Source of the DNA: Desulfovibrio sp. Fe33
Lineage (GTDB): Bacteria; Desulfobacterota; Desulfovibrionia; Desulfovibrionales; Desulfovibrionaceae
DNA: 64,000 bases
Assembly (NCBI RefSeq): GCF_028532725.1
Contig: NZ_JAQKGU010000010.1
Coordinates: 1 to 64,000, forward strand
Reading direction: 5' to 3'
Part shown: piece by piece, positions 8,854 through 17,435 of the stretch
Position numbering within the stretch: the stretch's first letter is position 1
How the letters are laid out: each line of letters starts with the position of its first letter
The notes under the pieces: generated by a model
Told to the model about the DNA's origin: nothing
What the model saw: the letters and a program-made list of their open reading frames with translations, nothing else
Databases searched by the model: none
Position numbers and translations under genes: made by a program

Positions 8854-9447
8854 ATGCGTATATTGTTTTTTATTGTCGCCGTGATCGCGATGATCATCTT
8901 TTCGGCTCCGGTCTGGGCGTCGCTTCCCTACTGCAACCCGGACGTGGGCTATACCATCTGGCTGCCCCAGGATTGGACCGAAGCCTCGGCGGACTATCTG
9001 GACTCGGCCGAGCGGGCGCGTATGCCGTGGCCTGTCCAGGGCATGGCCCCGGATTGGAAAGCCGGCTACGTCAATGCCGACGGCCGGGGATGCTCCCTTC
9101 TGGTGGAGGTCAAGCCGGGCCGCAAGATGCAGGCCTCGGACATCTCCAACTTCAATAGATTTTTGATCCGCTCCCTGACCCGGTCCATTCGCGACCAGGC
9201 TCGCCTGCCCGGCGATCCTGTTACGGTCTTCAAGGACGCCTCCTATTTCAAGGACAAGAAGACCCTGCGCATCGAGACCGAGGTCTCTCGGGACGGCGAG
9301 ACCAAACTCAATCTGGCCTACATCGTCTACACCCGAAAGGGCATGTTGGCTTTCGCCGCCTCCGTGGACCCCGGCGACGCCAAGGCCCGCCGCGCCGTGG
9401 ACGAGGCCGTGCTTTCGGTCTACCTGGACGACAAGCTCCGCTACTGA
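8854..9447 (+). CDS. Hypothetical exported protein
   Basis: A 197-residue protein with a typical signal peptide (about residues 1-22, ending VWA). I do not recognise the family. The mature part contains two Cys (PYCNPDVGY and GRGCSLLV) that could form a disulfide. The start at 8854 has GGAGG eight bases upstream; an in-frame GTG at 8833 is less likely. It stands alone, followed after 170 bases by another small exported protein on the same strand. A periplasmic location is inferred from the leader. Confidence 0.7.
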   Translation: MRILFFIVAVIAMIIFSAPVWASLPYCNPDVGYTIWLPQDWTEASADYLDSAERARMPWPVQGMAPDWKAGYVNADGRGCSLLVEVKPGRKMQASDISNFNRFLIRSLTRSIRDQARLPGDPVTVFKDASYFKDKKTLRIETEVSRDGETKLNLAYIVYTRKGMLAFAASVDPGDAKARRAVDEAVLSVYLDDKLRY

Positions 9448-9618
9448 CCCGCCGTTGACGCGCGGAAGCGGTGCGGATACCATTGCCCCGAGCGGGAACG
9501 TATGGTTCCCGGGTGCGCATTTTTGGGCGCGCGCGAAAAGTCGGGCATGGGCAACGCATTGAAGTCGCAGCGATTTCATTTGGGAACGCCCTTTGCTTGA
9601 AGGGCGCAGGAGGCCCGA

Positions 9619-9864
9619 GTGAAGAAAATACTATTGGCGACAGTCCTCACTCTCGTGATGCTCTCCCCGGTCCGGGCCGCGGACGTCCGTTTCCCGGCGG
9701 GTCCTTTGCTCGCGGCCTCCGAACAGGGCGACAGGAGAAACGGCCAGGCCGTGCACGGAGACCGGGACGAGAAGCACCACAAGACGGTTATCATCAAGGG
9801 CAAGGGCGGCAAGGTCACCGGCGTGGAGCGGGAGCCTGAAAAGCGGCCTAAAAAGAAGAAATAG
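9619..9864 (+). CDS. Small hypothetical exported protein with basic tail
   Basis: An 81-residue protein with a GTG start preceded by AGGAGG five bases upstream, which fixes the start. A signal peptide covers about residues 1-20 (ending VRA). The mature part is short, polar and very basic, ending in PEKRPKKKK. No family is recognised. A strong bidirectional hairpin follows directly. Confidence 0.6.
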   Translation: MKKILLATVLTLVMLSPVRAADVRFPAGPLLAASEQGDRRNGQAVHGDRDEKHHKTVIIKGKGGKVTGVEREPEKRPKKKK

Positions 9865-9875
9865 CCGTGTGTCGA

Positions 9876-9929
9876 AGCGCGCGAAAAAGCCCCCGCGACC
9901 TATTGGTCGAGGGGGCTTTTTCGCGCGCT
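9876..9929. terminator. Bidirectional rho-independent terminator
   Basis: A near-perfect inverted repeat of about 19 bases, with an inner CGACC/GGTCG stem, contains an A-run on the left arm and a T-run on the right. It sits between convergent genes ending at 9864 and 9940 and can serve both. Confidence 0.85.
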
Positions 9930-9939
9930 TGCGCAGGGG

Positions 9940-10443
9940 CTACTGGGCGGTGCCGCAGGCGGGGGTCTGCGGATCCACGCCGCTTTCGAGCAGCTTGGAG
10001 CGGTACTCCTTGACTTCGTCCAGGGAGTTCCAGCCCTCGTACATTTCCATCCATTCGCTGAAATCGAGGTATTCCTCGTCCAGGTGCGGCTCGTGCATTT
10101 TCTGCCACACGTTGAACAGGTACATCTCCACCTTGAACCGGGCGTCGTCGAAAACCTGCGGCAGGACCGTGGCTTCGTACTTCTCGCCGTCCAGGCGCGA
10201 CGCGACAAAGGAGCAGACGTTGTCCTGGGAGCGTTTGTAGTCGAGGGGAGCGTCGTTGACCATGTCCGCGAACCTGTAGAGGACAGGGTATTCCGCCTCG
10301 AGTTTCCGCAGCTTTTCCTCCGGAATTTCTATTCGCAATCCGCCGTCTTTATCAACCGTGAAATAGAACCTTACCCATTGGTCGAATTGGAAGATTTCGA
10401 GGGCATCGTTGATGGCATTCTTTACGCTGACGCTTCTGAGCAT
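9940..10443 (-). CDS. Conserved hypothetical protein
   Basis: A 167-residue soluble, acidic protein of unknown function. AAGGAG lies seven bases before the ATG, so the start is well supported. It has no signal peptide or membrane segment; aromatic residues are frequent (for example EYLDFSEWMEMYEGW). I do not recognise a domain. It is monocistronic, converging on the terminator shared with the small exported gene. Confidence 0.7.
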   Translation of the reverse strand: MLRSVSVKNAINDALEIFQFDQWVRFYFTVDKDGGLRIEIPEEKLRKLEAEYPVLYRFADMVNDAPLDYKRSQDNVCSFVASRLDGEKYEATVLPQVFDDARFKVEMYLFNVWQKMHEPHLDEEYLDFSEWMEMYEGWNSLDEVKEYRSKLLESGVDPQTPACGTAQ

Positions 10444-10617
10444 GATCTTGCTCCTTTGAATTTATGCTTGGATTCGGGAATATGGTCATCATACCGTTTC
10501 GAGTCAAGGGGAAATCCGGCAAGCCGGGGGTAGACAAAGCGGATGCAGTTGTTATATGAAGTGCGGCTCGCAAGAAAGAAAAGCCCATACCGGGCCTAAA
10601 TATCTAAGGAGATAACC

Positions 10618-10728
10618 ATGGCACGCCACAAGAAGCATGAGCGCATGAAGGAACTGGATCGCAAGCGTCACCGCCGCCAGAAGGCCATCAAGGCCCGCAT
10701 CCGGGAAGCCAAGGCCGCCAAGGCCTAA
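10618..10728 (+). CDS. Very small basic protein (36 residues)
   Basis: A short open frame with an excellent ribosome site (AAGGAGATAACC before the ATG) encodes a 36-residue peptide of almost only Arg, Lys, His, Ala and Glu, starting MARHKKHERMKEL and ending REAKAAKA. It would form one long basic helix and could bind nucleic acid or the ribosome. I do not recognise a family. The strong ribosome site and absence of competing frames argue that it is real. Confidence 0.6.
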   Translation: MARHKKHERMKELDRKRHRRQKAIKARIREAKAAKA

Positions 10729-10872
10729 CCCAGTCGTTTGTCCGCGCCGCGCCCCCAAGCCGGCGCGTTTCCCCGCCGGGCCGTGCGTTGCGCGCACGGC
10801 GCCGGGGCTTGTTAGCGCCCCGCATGAGGCGCTGGAATTTTTGCCTTTGTCATCGAAGGAACGTTTTAAGTC

Positions 10873-11184
10873 ATGCCCATCTACGAGTACCAATGCAATT
10901 CCTGCCACGCCGTGTTCGAGGAGTGGCAGTCCGGGTTCGAAGAACACGAAATGCGCTGTCCCGAGTGCGGGGGCGAGTCCAAGAAACTCATTTCCCACTC
11001 TTCCTTTCATCTGAAGGGAGGCGGTTGGTACGCCGACGGTTATGGCGGAACGAGCGCCGGGAACAAACCCGGCGAAGCGCAGTCGCCCGCCGACAGCGGC
11101 GGATCAGAGACCTCGGCCAAGCCGCAAGCGGCCCCGGCCTGTCCCGCCAAGGCGGATACATCGAGCGCAGGTTCAGCGTCCTAG
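10873..11184 (+). CDS. FmdB-family zinc ribbon protein
   Basis: A 103-residue protein beginning MPIYEYQCNSC, the signature of the FmdB/CxxC_CxxC_SSSS regulatory-protein family. Cys8, Cys11, Cys29 and Cys32 form the zinc knuckle. The family's Ser-rich segment appears as HSSFHLKGGGWY, followed by a disordered Gly/Ala/Ser-rich tail. The biological role of the family is poorly defined. A terminator follows, then purB, so it probably forms its own transcript. Confidence 0.85.
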   Translation: MPIYEYQCNSCHAVFEEWQSGFEEHEMRCPECGGESKKLISHSSFHLKGGGWYADGYGGTSAGNKPGEAQSPADSGGSETSAKPQAAPACPAKADTSSAGSAS

Positions 11185-11193
11185 ACACGCGCC

Positions 11194-11219
11194 AAAGGCA
11201 GCACCCGCTGCCTTTTTTA
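11194..11219 (+). terminator. Rho-independent terminator
   Basis: AAAGGCAGC, a four-base loop, then GCTGCCTTT running into a T-tract, 9 bases after the zinc ribbon gene. Confidence 0.85.
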
Positions 11220-11307
11220 TTGGCTCCGCGCCACTTGAGTTTTTACAGCTCCGTTGCCATAGTGTACCACTTGCGCGGCGAGCACCCAAAAATGGAGAAA
11301 AGAGACG

Positions 11308-12603
11308 ATGCTTGAACGGTATTCCCGTCCGGAGATGCGGGCGTTGTGGACCCTGGAAAACAAGTTCCGGGTCTGGCTTGAGGTGGAGTTGGCGGTGGTC
11401 AGGGCCTGGACCGAAATGGGAAGGGTCCCGCAGGCCGCCTGCGACGAGATTCACGAGAAGGCGGATTTCGACGTCGACCGTATCCTGGAGATCGAACAGA
11501 CCACCAAGCACGACGTCATCGCATTCCTGTCCGCCGTCGAGGAAAAGGTCGGGCCGAGCTCCCGTTACATTCATCTGGGATGCACTTCTTCCGACATCGT
11601 CGACACGGCCAACGGGCTGCTCCTGACCCGTGCCGGGGTGATTATTTCCGAAGGCATCGACCGCATCCTTGAGGTGCTCAAGGGCCTTGCCTACAAGCAT
11701 AAGGGCCTGATCTGCATGGGCCGGACCCACGGCATCCACGCCGAGCCCACCACCTACGGCCTGAAGTTCACCGGCTTCTACGCCGAGTTCGCCCGCCACA
11801 AGGTGCGTTTCGAGGCGGCCCGCGAGAACATCCGCGTGGGCAAGCTCTCCGGCGCGGTGGGCACTTTCGCCCACTCCGGTCCCGAGCTCGAAGAGCGCAC
11901 CTGCGCCGCGCTCGGCCTTGCGCCGGACCCGCACTCCACCCAGATCGTGCAGCGCGACCGCTATGCCCAGTTCTTTACCTCCCTGGCCATGCTGGCCGGG
12001 GGCATCGAGCGGCTTGGCCTTGAGCTGCGCCACTTGCAGCGCACCGAGGTTTCCGAGGTCGAGGAAGGCTTCACCAAGGGCCAGAAGGGCTCCTCCGCCA
12101 TGCCCCACAAGAAGAACCCCATTTCCGCCGAGAACCTCTGCGGCCTGGCCCGGTTGATCCGCTCTAACTCCCTTGCGGCCATGGAAAACCAGGCCCTGTG
12201 GCATGAGCGCGACATCTCCCATTCCTCCGTGGAGCGGGTCATCATGCCCGACACCACCGCGCTCATCGACTACATGCTGCACCGCATGGCCGGGGTTCTG
12301 GAACGGCTGGTGGTCAAGGAGGACGTCATCGAGCGGAACCTGCTCAGCTCCTTCGGCCTTTTCTATTCCCAGCGTGTCCTGAACAAGCTCATCGACACCG
12401 GCCTGAAGCGGCAGGAAGCCTACGAAATGGTGCAGCGCGTGGCCATGCGCTGCTGGGAAAACCGCGTCCAGTTCGAGGACGAGGTGCGTAACGACCCGGA
12501 AGTTAAGAAACATCTGGGTTCCAACGAACTTGACGAAGCTTTTGACCCTTCGTATTACAAACGCTATGAAGACGTGGTTTTCCATCGCGTCTTCGAGGGA
12601 TAA
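11308..12603 (+). CDS. purB: Adenylosuccinate lyase
   Basis: A 431-residue cytoplasmic enzyme of the fumarase/aspartase superfamily, catalysing two fumarate eliminations in purine synthesis (SAICAR to AICAR and adenylosuccinate to AMP). The superfamily signature [10 protein letters not shown] is present, as are HLGCTSSD and GRTHG. Length is normal. pyrE follows four bases later, joining a purine and a pyrimidine gene in one transcript. Confidence 0.96.
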   Translation: MLERYSRPEMRALWTLENKFRVWLEVELAVVRAWTEMGRVPQAACDEIHEKADFDVDRILEIEQTTKHDVIAFLSAVEEKVGPSSRYIHLGCTSSDIVDTANGLLLTRAGVIISEGIDRILEVLKGLAYKHKGLICMGRTHGIHAEPTTYGLKFTGFYAEFARHKVRFEAARENIRVGKLSGAVGTFAHSGPELEERTCAALGLAPDPHSTQIVQRDRYAQFFTSLAMLAGGIERLGLELRHLQRTEVSEVEEGFTKGQKGSSAMPHKKNPISAENLCGLARLIRSNSLAAMENQALWHERDISHSSVERVIMPDTTALIDYMLHRMAGVLERLVVKEDVIERNLLSSFGLFYSQRVLNKLIDTGLKRQEAYEMVQRVAMRCWENRVQFEDEVRNDPEVKKHLGSNELDEAFDPSYYKRYEDVVFHRVFEG

Positions 12604-12607
12604 CAGG

Positions 12608-13165
12608 ATGACGGAACTCAAATCGCGGCTGGCAAGGCTTCTGCTCAAGCTCTCCTACAAGGAAGGCGATTTCACGCTGACTTCGGGAAAGAAGAGCGAC
12701 TATTACTTCGACTGCAAGCAGACCGCGCTCAATGCCGAGGGCGGCTACCTCATCGGGCGGCTCTTCGTGGAGATGCTCAAGAACTACGAGGTGCAGGGCG
12801 TGGGCGGCATGACTCTCGGGGCGGACCCGCTGGTCTCCGCAGTGACCGTGGTGTCCTTCCTGGAAGGACGGCCGCTGCCCGGTTTCATCATCCGCAAGAA
12901 GGCCAAGGGTCATGGCACCAACCAGTACCTTGAGGGATTGGCCAACTTCAGCGAGGGCGACCGGGTCGTCCTGCTGGAGGACGTCTGCACCACCGGCGGC
13001 ACGCTCATAACCGCCGCCGAGCGCGTGCGCGATGCCGGGCTCGAGATTGCAGGCGTGCTGGCCGTCCTCGATCGCGAGGAAGGCGGCCGTGAGCGGCTGA
13101 AGGAGGCCGGGCTGGAGCTCGACGCCATCTTCACCCGCCAGGAATTGCTGGCTGCGGGGAAATAG
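12608..13165 (+). CDS. pyrE: Orotate phosphoribosyltransferase
   Basis: A 185-residue type I phosphoribosyltransferase that converts orotate and PRPP to OMP in pyrimidine synthesis. The PRPP-binding motif VVLLEDVCTTGGT and the flexible-loop segment IRKKAKGHG are present. The ATG at 12608 was chosen because it follows purB by four bases with AGG upstream; the open frame begins earlier inside purB. Translational coupling with purB is likely. Confidence 0.95.
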   Translation: MTELKSRLARLLLKLSYKEGDFTLTSGKKSDYYFDCKQTALNAEGGYLIGRLFVEMLKNYEVQGVGGMTLGADPLVSAVTVVSFLEGRPLPGFIIRKKAKGHGTNQYLEGLANFSEGDRVVLLEDVCTTGGTLITAAERVRDAGLEIAGVLAVLDREEGGRERLKEAGLELDAIFTRQELLAAGK

Positions 13166-13222
13166 GCTCGCCGGAACGCCGGGAGCCGGTTTGGTGAAAC
13201 CAGGAGCGGGTAGTAACAGCAC

Positions 13223-14482
13223 ATGCGGGTAGCACTCATCGTCCTGACACTCATTATGTCCGCGACAACGGCCCTGGCCGGGGGTTGGACGCCGTTGCTT
13301 TCCTCCCATTCCTACGGGCCGGAGCGAATCATCGCCGTGGACAAGAGAGCGCAGGAGCTGATCGTGCTCGAACGCAAGTCGCCCTTGCACGAGGTGCGGC
13401 GTTTTCCCTGTACCACAGGGCAGTCCCTGGGCGACAAGGCCGTTGAAGGCGATATGCGCACCCCCGAGGGCGTTTATTTCGTCGGCCGCCGCATCAACCG
13501 CGAGCTGGATTGGGATCTCTACGGAAATATCGCCTATTCCTTGAATTATCCCAATCCGATCGACCGCATCAAGGGCAAGACCGGCTCCGGCATCTGGCTG
13601 CACGGCCGGGGCAAGACCTTCCTGCCCCGCGATACGCTCGGCTGCGTTGCGCTCAAGGTCCCGGACATGAAGAACGTGGCCCTGGACGCGGCCTACGGCA
13701 CTCCGGTGGTCATAGCCGACGACGTCGACTGGACCCCGGAGCCGGGCGAAAGCGAGATCACGGCCATGAATCTGGTCAAGACCCTGGAAGCCTGGGCCCG
13801 CGATTGGGGCGCCAAGGACGAGGCGTTCTTTTCCTATTACGACGAGCCGCTCCTCAAGATGTCCGAGGGACTCGATTTCGACGGGTTCGAGGCGCACAAG
13901 CGCAACATATTCTCCGCCCAGCCCTGGATACACGTCATGGTGGACAACGTCAGGGCCATTCCCGGCCCCGGCTACTGGGTGACCTGGTTCGACCAGTATT
14001 ACCGGACCAGGGGCATGGCCTCCACCACGGGCAAACGGTTCTACTGGGTGCAGGACGAGCAGGGCCGCTGGCGCATCGCCGGGCGCGAGTACGTCCCCGT
14101 CACCGAAGAACTGGACGGCAAGTATCTGGCCGCCAAGACGGTCGAGGCCAGGGAGCTGGTGGAGAAATGGCGCGAGGCGTGGCTTGCCGCCGACGTGGCC
14201 GCATACGGGAGTTTCTACGAGCGGGACGCCGACCAGGGAGGGCGTCGCGGGGCGGCCGATATCGCCGATTACAAAAAGACGTTGTGGGCCAAGAAGCCTC
14301 CTGTTAGGTTGGAAATTGATGACCTGAAAGTCGCTTTGCATCCCATGGGGCTCAAGGTGGCCTTTGACCAGGTTTTCGCCGATGCCGGGGGGTATGAGGA
14401 CAGAGGCCGCAAGACCTTGATCCTGGTACCCGAAGGCGACTCCTGGAAAATCGACAGTGAGCAGTGGAGACGGATGAGATGA
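13223..14482 (+). CDS. Csd6/Pgp2-like L,D-carboxypeptidase/transpeptidase
   Basis: A 419-residue exported protein with signal peptide (about 1-19, ending ALA), a YkuD-type L,D-transpeptidase domain (about 35-170) and a C-terminal region (about 295-419) that reads as an NTF2-like domain. The catalytic pair is visible: His127 in SGIWLHGRG and Cys141 in TLGCVAL, 14 residues apart. This domain order matches Helicobacter Csd6 and Campylobacter Pgp2, which trim peptidoglycan tetrapeptides and set helical shape; that match is from known family architecture. It begins an operon: its stop overlaps the next start by four bases, and an M99 peptidase follows. A plain L,D-transpeptidase is the alternative. 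Confidence 0.8.
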   Translation: MRVALIVLTLIMSATTALAGGWTPLLSSHSYGPERIIAVDKRAQELIVLERKSPLHEVRRFPCTTGQSLGDKAVEGDMRTPEGVYFVGRRINRELDWDLYGNIAYSLNYPNPIDRIKGKTGSGIWLHGRGKTFLPRDTLGCVALKVPDMKNVALDAAYGTPVVIADDVDWTPEPGESEITAMNLVKTLEAWARDWGAKDEAFFSYYDEPLLKMSEGLDFDGFEAHKRNIFSAQPWIHVMVDNVRAIPGPGYWVTWFDQYYRTRGMASTTGKRFYWVQDEQGRWRIAGREYVPVTEELDGKYLAAKTVEARELVEKWREAWLAADVAAYGSFYERDADQGGRRGAADIADYKKTLWAKKPPVRLEIDDLKVALHPMGLKVAFDQVFADAGGYEDRGRKTLILVPEGDSWKIDSEQWRRMR

Positions 14483-15186
14483 GCGATTCCAAGTACAGCG
14501 TGCTCTTCATGCGCGATGACCGGGACGTGTCCCGATATCGCCTAAGCCCGTTCTGGCTGAAGATGTTTGTCTTCAGCCAGGTCTTTTTGCTTCTGTGCGC
14601 CGCAGGCGGCATCTATATGGGAGTGCGCGGGTTCCGGATCAACGCCGCGCTCCAAACCGAGAAGAAGGATTTGGAACAGCGTCTGGTGGACGCCGAAGTG
14701 CGTCTGGAACGGCTGGGGAACATGGAGAAAATCCTCGAATCCTACGACGCTACCGAACTGCAATCCCTCCTGTCCGCCGCCACGACCGAGGCGGAGCACC
14801 CCGAGCCGCGCGAGGAAATCAACCTGAACAAGATTTTCACCCGCGCCGACACCCGCCAGGTCGGCGTGGAAAACATGCAGGCCAAGCTGACGGGGCGCAA
14901 GCTGACCGTCTCCTTCGAGCTGAACAACCTCCAGGCCACCAAGTCCATGGCCGGGCAGGCGGACTTCATCTTTCTGACCAAGGGCGGCGCGGCCGAGGAC
15001 GCCGAAACCAACAAGGACGACCTGTCGTTCCAGATTCAACGATTCAAGCGCATTCAAACCACCTTCCTCCTGCCCGAAGGCATGGAGCGCAAGGATCTCT
15101 TCGGGTTGCGGCTTGAAATCAAGGGAAAGGATGGAGATGTCGTTTTCGCCGAAACGTATCCCTTCTACCACATTCTGGCTTCTTAG
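14479..15186 (+). CDS. Membrane-anchored coiled-coil protein, unknown function
   Basis: A 235-residue protein with a cytoplasmic N-terminus, one membrane segment (about 27-47) and a predicted coiled coil (about 55-88), then an extracytoplasmic part of about 145 residues that looks beta-rich. No family is recognised. The start overlaps the preceding stop as ATGA, and its own 3' end overlaps the next gene by about 50 bases, so the three genes are tightly coupled. Lying between two peptidoglycan peptidases, it may scaffold or localise them; that is inference from position and topology. Confidence 0.75.
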   Translation: MSDSKYSVLFMRDDRDVSRYRLSPFWLKMFVFSQVFLLLCAAGGIYMGVRGFRINAALQTEKKDLEQRLVDAEVRLERLGNMEKILESYDATELQSLLSAATTEAEHPEPREEINLNKIFTRADTRQVGVENMQAKLTGRKLTVSFELNNLQATKSMAGQADFIFLTKGGAAEDAETNKDDLSFQIQRFKRIQTTFLLPEGMERKDLFGLRLEIKGKDGDVVFAETYPFYHILAS

Positions 15187-16903
15187 CCTGATCCTCTTCC
15201 TCTCCTTCGCCTCCCCGGCCGACGCAGGATCGTGGGAGCATTCATTTTTCGCGGGCACACAATACCCTCTCAAGGTCGTCTATCTCCAGGGCGGGCAGCC
15301 CGGGCCCACCGTCATGGTCCAGGGCGGCATCCAGGGCGATGAAACCGCCGGGTACATCACCGCCCAACTCCTTTCACAGGGCAAGGTCCTGCGGGGCAAC
15401 CTGATCGTCCTGCCTCGGGCCAACGTGCCGTCCATCAACCTGCGCAAGCGGCAGATCAACGTGGACATGAACCGCCGCTTCGACCAAAATTACAACCGCT
15501 TCTACGAGGACCGCGTGGCCCGGGTCATCCGCTACCTCCTCAACCAGGCGGACGCCTTCATCCATCTGCACGAGGGCAGCGGCTTCTACAACCCGACCTA
15601 CGTGGACAACCTGCGCAACCCGAAGCGGTACGGACAGTCCTTCATCGTGGACACCCTGGCCTACAACCAGATCGATCTGGCCGGGACCGTGGCCCCTGTG
15701 CTGGACGAACTCAACAACCACATCGGGATGAGCGACTACAAGTTCCGGCTGTTCAACACCAGGACCTTCGACCAGGGCACCAATTATCCCGAGATGCGCA
15801 AATCCCTGACCTGCTACGCGCTGGCCGAGCACAACATCCCGGCCGTGGCCGTGGAGGTCTCCAAGTCCATCATTCAGATAGACTGGAAGGTCCGGCAGCA
15901 GTTGACCGCCACCATCATGCTTCTTCACCGTCTCGGCGTCGAAGTGGTTCCGCCCGAGTTCACCGACGAGGATGTGCAGGCCTATGCCCGGAAGGGTGTG
16001 ACGGTCATGGTCAACGGCCGCACCCTGGGCAAGGACAAGGTCATTAATCTGGCCCCGGGTTCGACCCTGGCCGTGAAGCAGGTTTCCGCCGGACCGACCG
16101 AGTTCGCTCCGGAACTTGCCCTGTTCGCCTCGGACCGGCCTGGCGTGAACCTCATCAACGCCCGGCGCATGGTTCTCGAACAGTTCTCAGAGCTGGAATT
16201 GCGCTCCGACGGCCGCAAGGTAGCCGAGGCGCAGGTTCGCTGGACCGGCAGGCTTCCCAACGCGCCGGGCGACGATACCCCGGTGTTCGTCTGTTGGCTC
16301 AACGGCAACCCAATTTTCGTGCGCGAGGGCGAAACCCTCCATGCCGTACTCGGCGACCAGCTCATTCTCGAAGGGATTTGGGGCAGCGACCTCAAGGAAG
16401 TGGTCAACCTCAAGGGGTTCGTGGCCATCCCCTGGGCCAACAACGGCCAGGACCTTGGCTGGGAGATCATTTTGGACCCCGACAATTTCATGTCCAAGTA
16501 CGCCCTTGAGGAAGACCGTTCGTCCGGAACCCTGTTCCGGGTCGTCCGGGAGACGCCCGGTGTGCCAAGGTCCACGTTCTACGTCGAGATTCTGCCGCGT
16601 ACTGTCCTTGCCCTGCGCCTCGGCGACGAGCGTGGGCAAAACCTGCTTATTCCGTGGATTTCCGGCGGCAGCTACAGGTTGCCCGAAGGCGACTACGTGT
16701 TCGAGTCCGCATGGAGCAACGGCCCGGACGACAAGCTGGTGGCCCTGGCCGGGGACGTGCCCTTGGAAAAAGGACGTTCTTTCCGGGTTGATTACACCCG
16801 TCCACTCAAGCTGACCGTGCGCCAGGCCACAACCTTCGGCGATATCGGGAGCATGACGTTTACCGCAGGCGGTTTGGCCAGCCGGGAGACGCGCGCGCAA
16901 TAA
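15137..16903 (+). CDS. Csd4/Pgp1-like M99-family peptidoglycan carboxypeptidase
   Basis: A 588-residue exported protein with a signal peptide (about 1-30). The catalytic region shows the modified zinc motif of family M99 (Helicobacter Csd4, Campylobacter Pgp1): Gln66-x-x-Glu69 in GGIQGDET instead of the usual His-x-x-Glu, His145 in HLHEGSG and a candidate catalytic Glu240 in VAVEVSKS. Spacings (Gln to His 79, Gln to Glu 174) are close to those of Csd4. Beta-rich C-terminal domains make it longer than Csd4. Csd4 trims tripeptides to dipeptides. ATG 15137 was chosen for AAAGG six bases upstream; ATG 15131 is possible. Confidence 0.8.
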   Translation: MSFSPKRIPSTTFWLLSLILFLSFASPADAGSWEHSFFAGTQYPLKVVYLQGGQPGPTVMVQGGIQGDETAGYITAQLLSQGKVLRGNLIVLPRANVPSINLRKRQINVDMNRRFDQNYNRFYEDRVARVIRYLLNQADAFIHLHEGSGFYNPTYVDNLRNPKRYGQSFIVDTLAYNQIDLAGTVAPVLDELNNHIGMSDYKFRLFNTRTFDQGTNYPEMRKSLTCYALAEHNIPAVAVEVSKSIIQIDWKVRQQLTATIMLLHRLGVEVVPPEFTDEDVQAYARKGVTVMVNGRTLGKDKVINLAPGSTLAVKQVSAGPTEFAPELALFASDRPGVNLINARRMVLEQFSELELRSDGRKVAEAQVRWTGRLPNAPGDDTPVFVCWLNGNPIFVREGETLHAVLGDQLILEGIWGSDLKEVVNLKGFVAIPWANNGQDLGWEIILDPDNFMSKYALEEDRSSGTLFRVVRETPGVPRSTFYVEILPRTVLALRLGDERGQNLLIPWISGGSYRLPEGDYVFESAWSNGPDDKLVALAGDVPLEKGRSFRVDYTRPLKLTVRQATTFGDIGSMTFTAGGLASRETRAQ

Positions 16904-16919
16904 CCCGTGACGCCGGTCC

Positions 16920-16973
16920 CTGAACGCGACGAGCCCCGTCCGGATTCTTCCGGGCGGGGCTCGTCGCGTTCAG
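16920..16973. terminator. Long hairpin between convergent genes
   Basis: A perfect 19-base inverted repeat (CTGAACGCGACGAGCCCCG and its complement) with a further CCGG/CCGG stem inside. There is no clear T-run, but its place between genes ending at 16903 and 16987 suggests a bidirectional terminator. Confidence 0.65.
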
Positions 16974-16986
16974 GATAACGGGCGGG

Positions 16987-17238
16987 TCAACGCATGAGCA
17001 GGCCAATGAGGGCCAGCGGCACGCCAAAGCAGAGCAGCACGGCCCCGAACTCCACCGCGCCGTACAGGAGCAGGGCCGCCGCCACGAGGATGAGCAGCAC
17101 GCCGGAAGTCACGGCCAGACGCGGGGAAAGCGTCATTTTCCGCGTGATCTCGTCGATAGGCCGTTTCACAGCCTGGCCGCACCGGCGGCACTTACGGTCC
17201 TGGGGGCGGATGGCCGTCCCGCATTTAGGGCATTTCAT
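16987..17238 (-). CDS. Small zinc-ribbon membrane protein
   Basis: An 83-residue protein with an N-terminal zinc ribbon (MKCPKCGTAI and CRRCG, four Cys) followed by two adjacent membrane segments (about 42-60 and 64-82). This is a common but uncharacterised small membrane-protein layout. It is a single gene with no informative neighbours. Confidence 0.7.
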   Translation of the reverse strand: MKCPKCGTAIRPQDRKCRRCGQAVKRPIDEITRKMTLSPRLAVTSGVLLILVAAALLLYGAVEFGAVLLCFGVPLALIGLLMR

Positions 17239-17376
17239 GGGCTGGCGGTTAGCACAGTTTGTGTGCAGGGAAAACCCCTTATTCCTGTCGCTTGCGATTT
17301 TTGCATACGCAAGGACTTTTCACGCCCGGAGAGACAACATCCGTATGTTCAAAATTGAACCGGAGAGCGCCGCAGG

Positions 17377-17407
17377 CCGCCCGCCGCGCGTCGAGAGCGG
17401 CGGGCGG
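17377..17407. terminator. GC-rich hairpin, possible terminator
   Basis: CCGCCCGCCGC and its exact complement are separated by nine bases, downstream of the minus-strand dehydrogenase gene. There is no T-run, so termination is uncertain. Confidence 0.4.
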
Positions 17408-17435
17408 TTGTCGGCGGACCATGCAGCCCGGCTGA

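Noticed and set aside
12503-14341. 612-codon minus-strand open frame over pyrE and the L,D-peptidase gene
   Set aside because: Antisense shadow of two clear genes.
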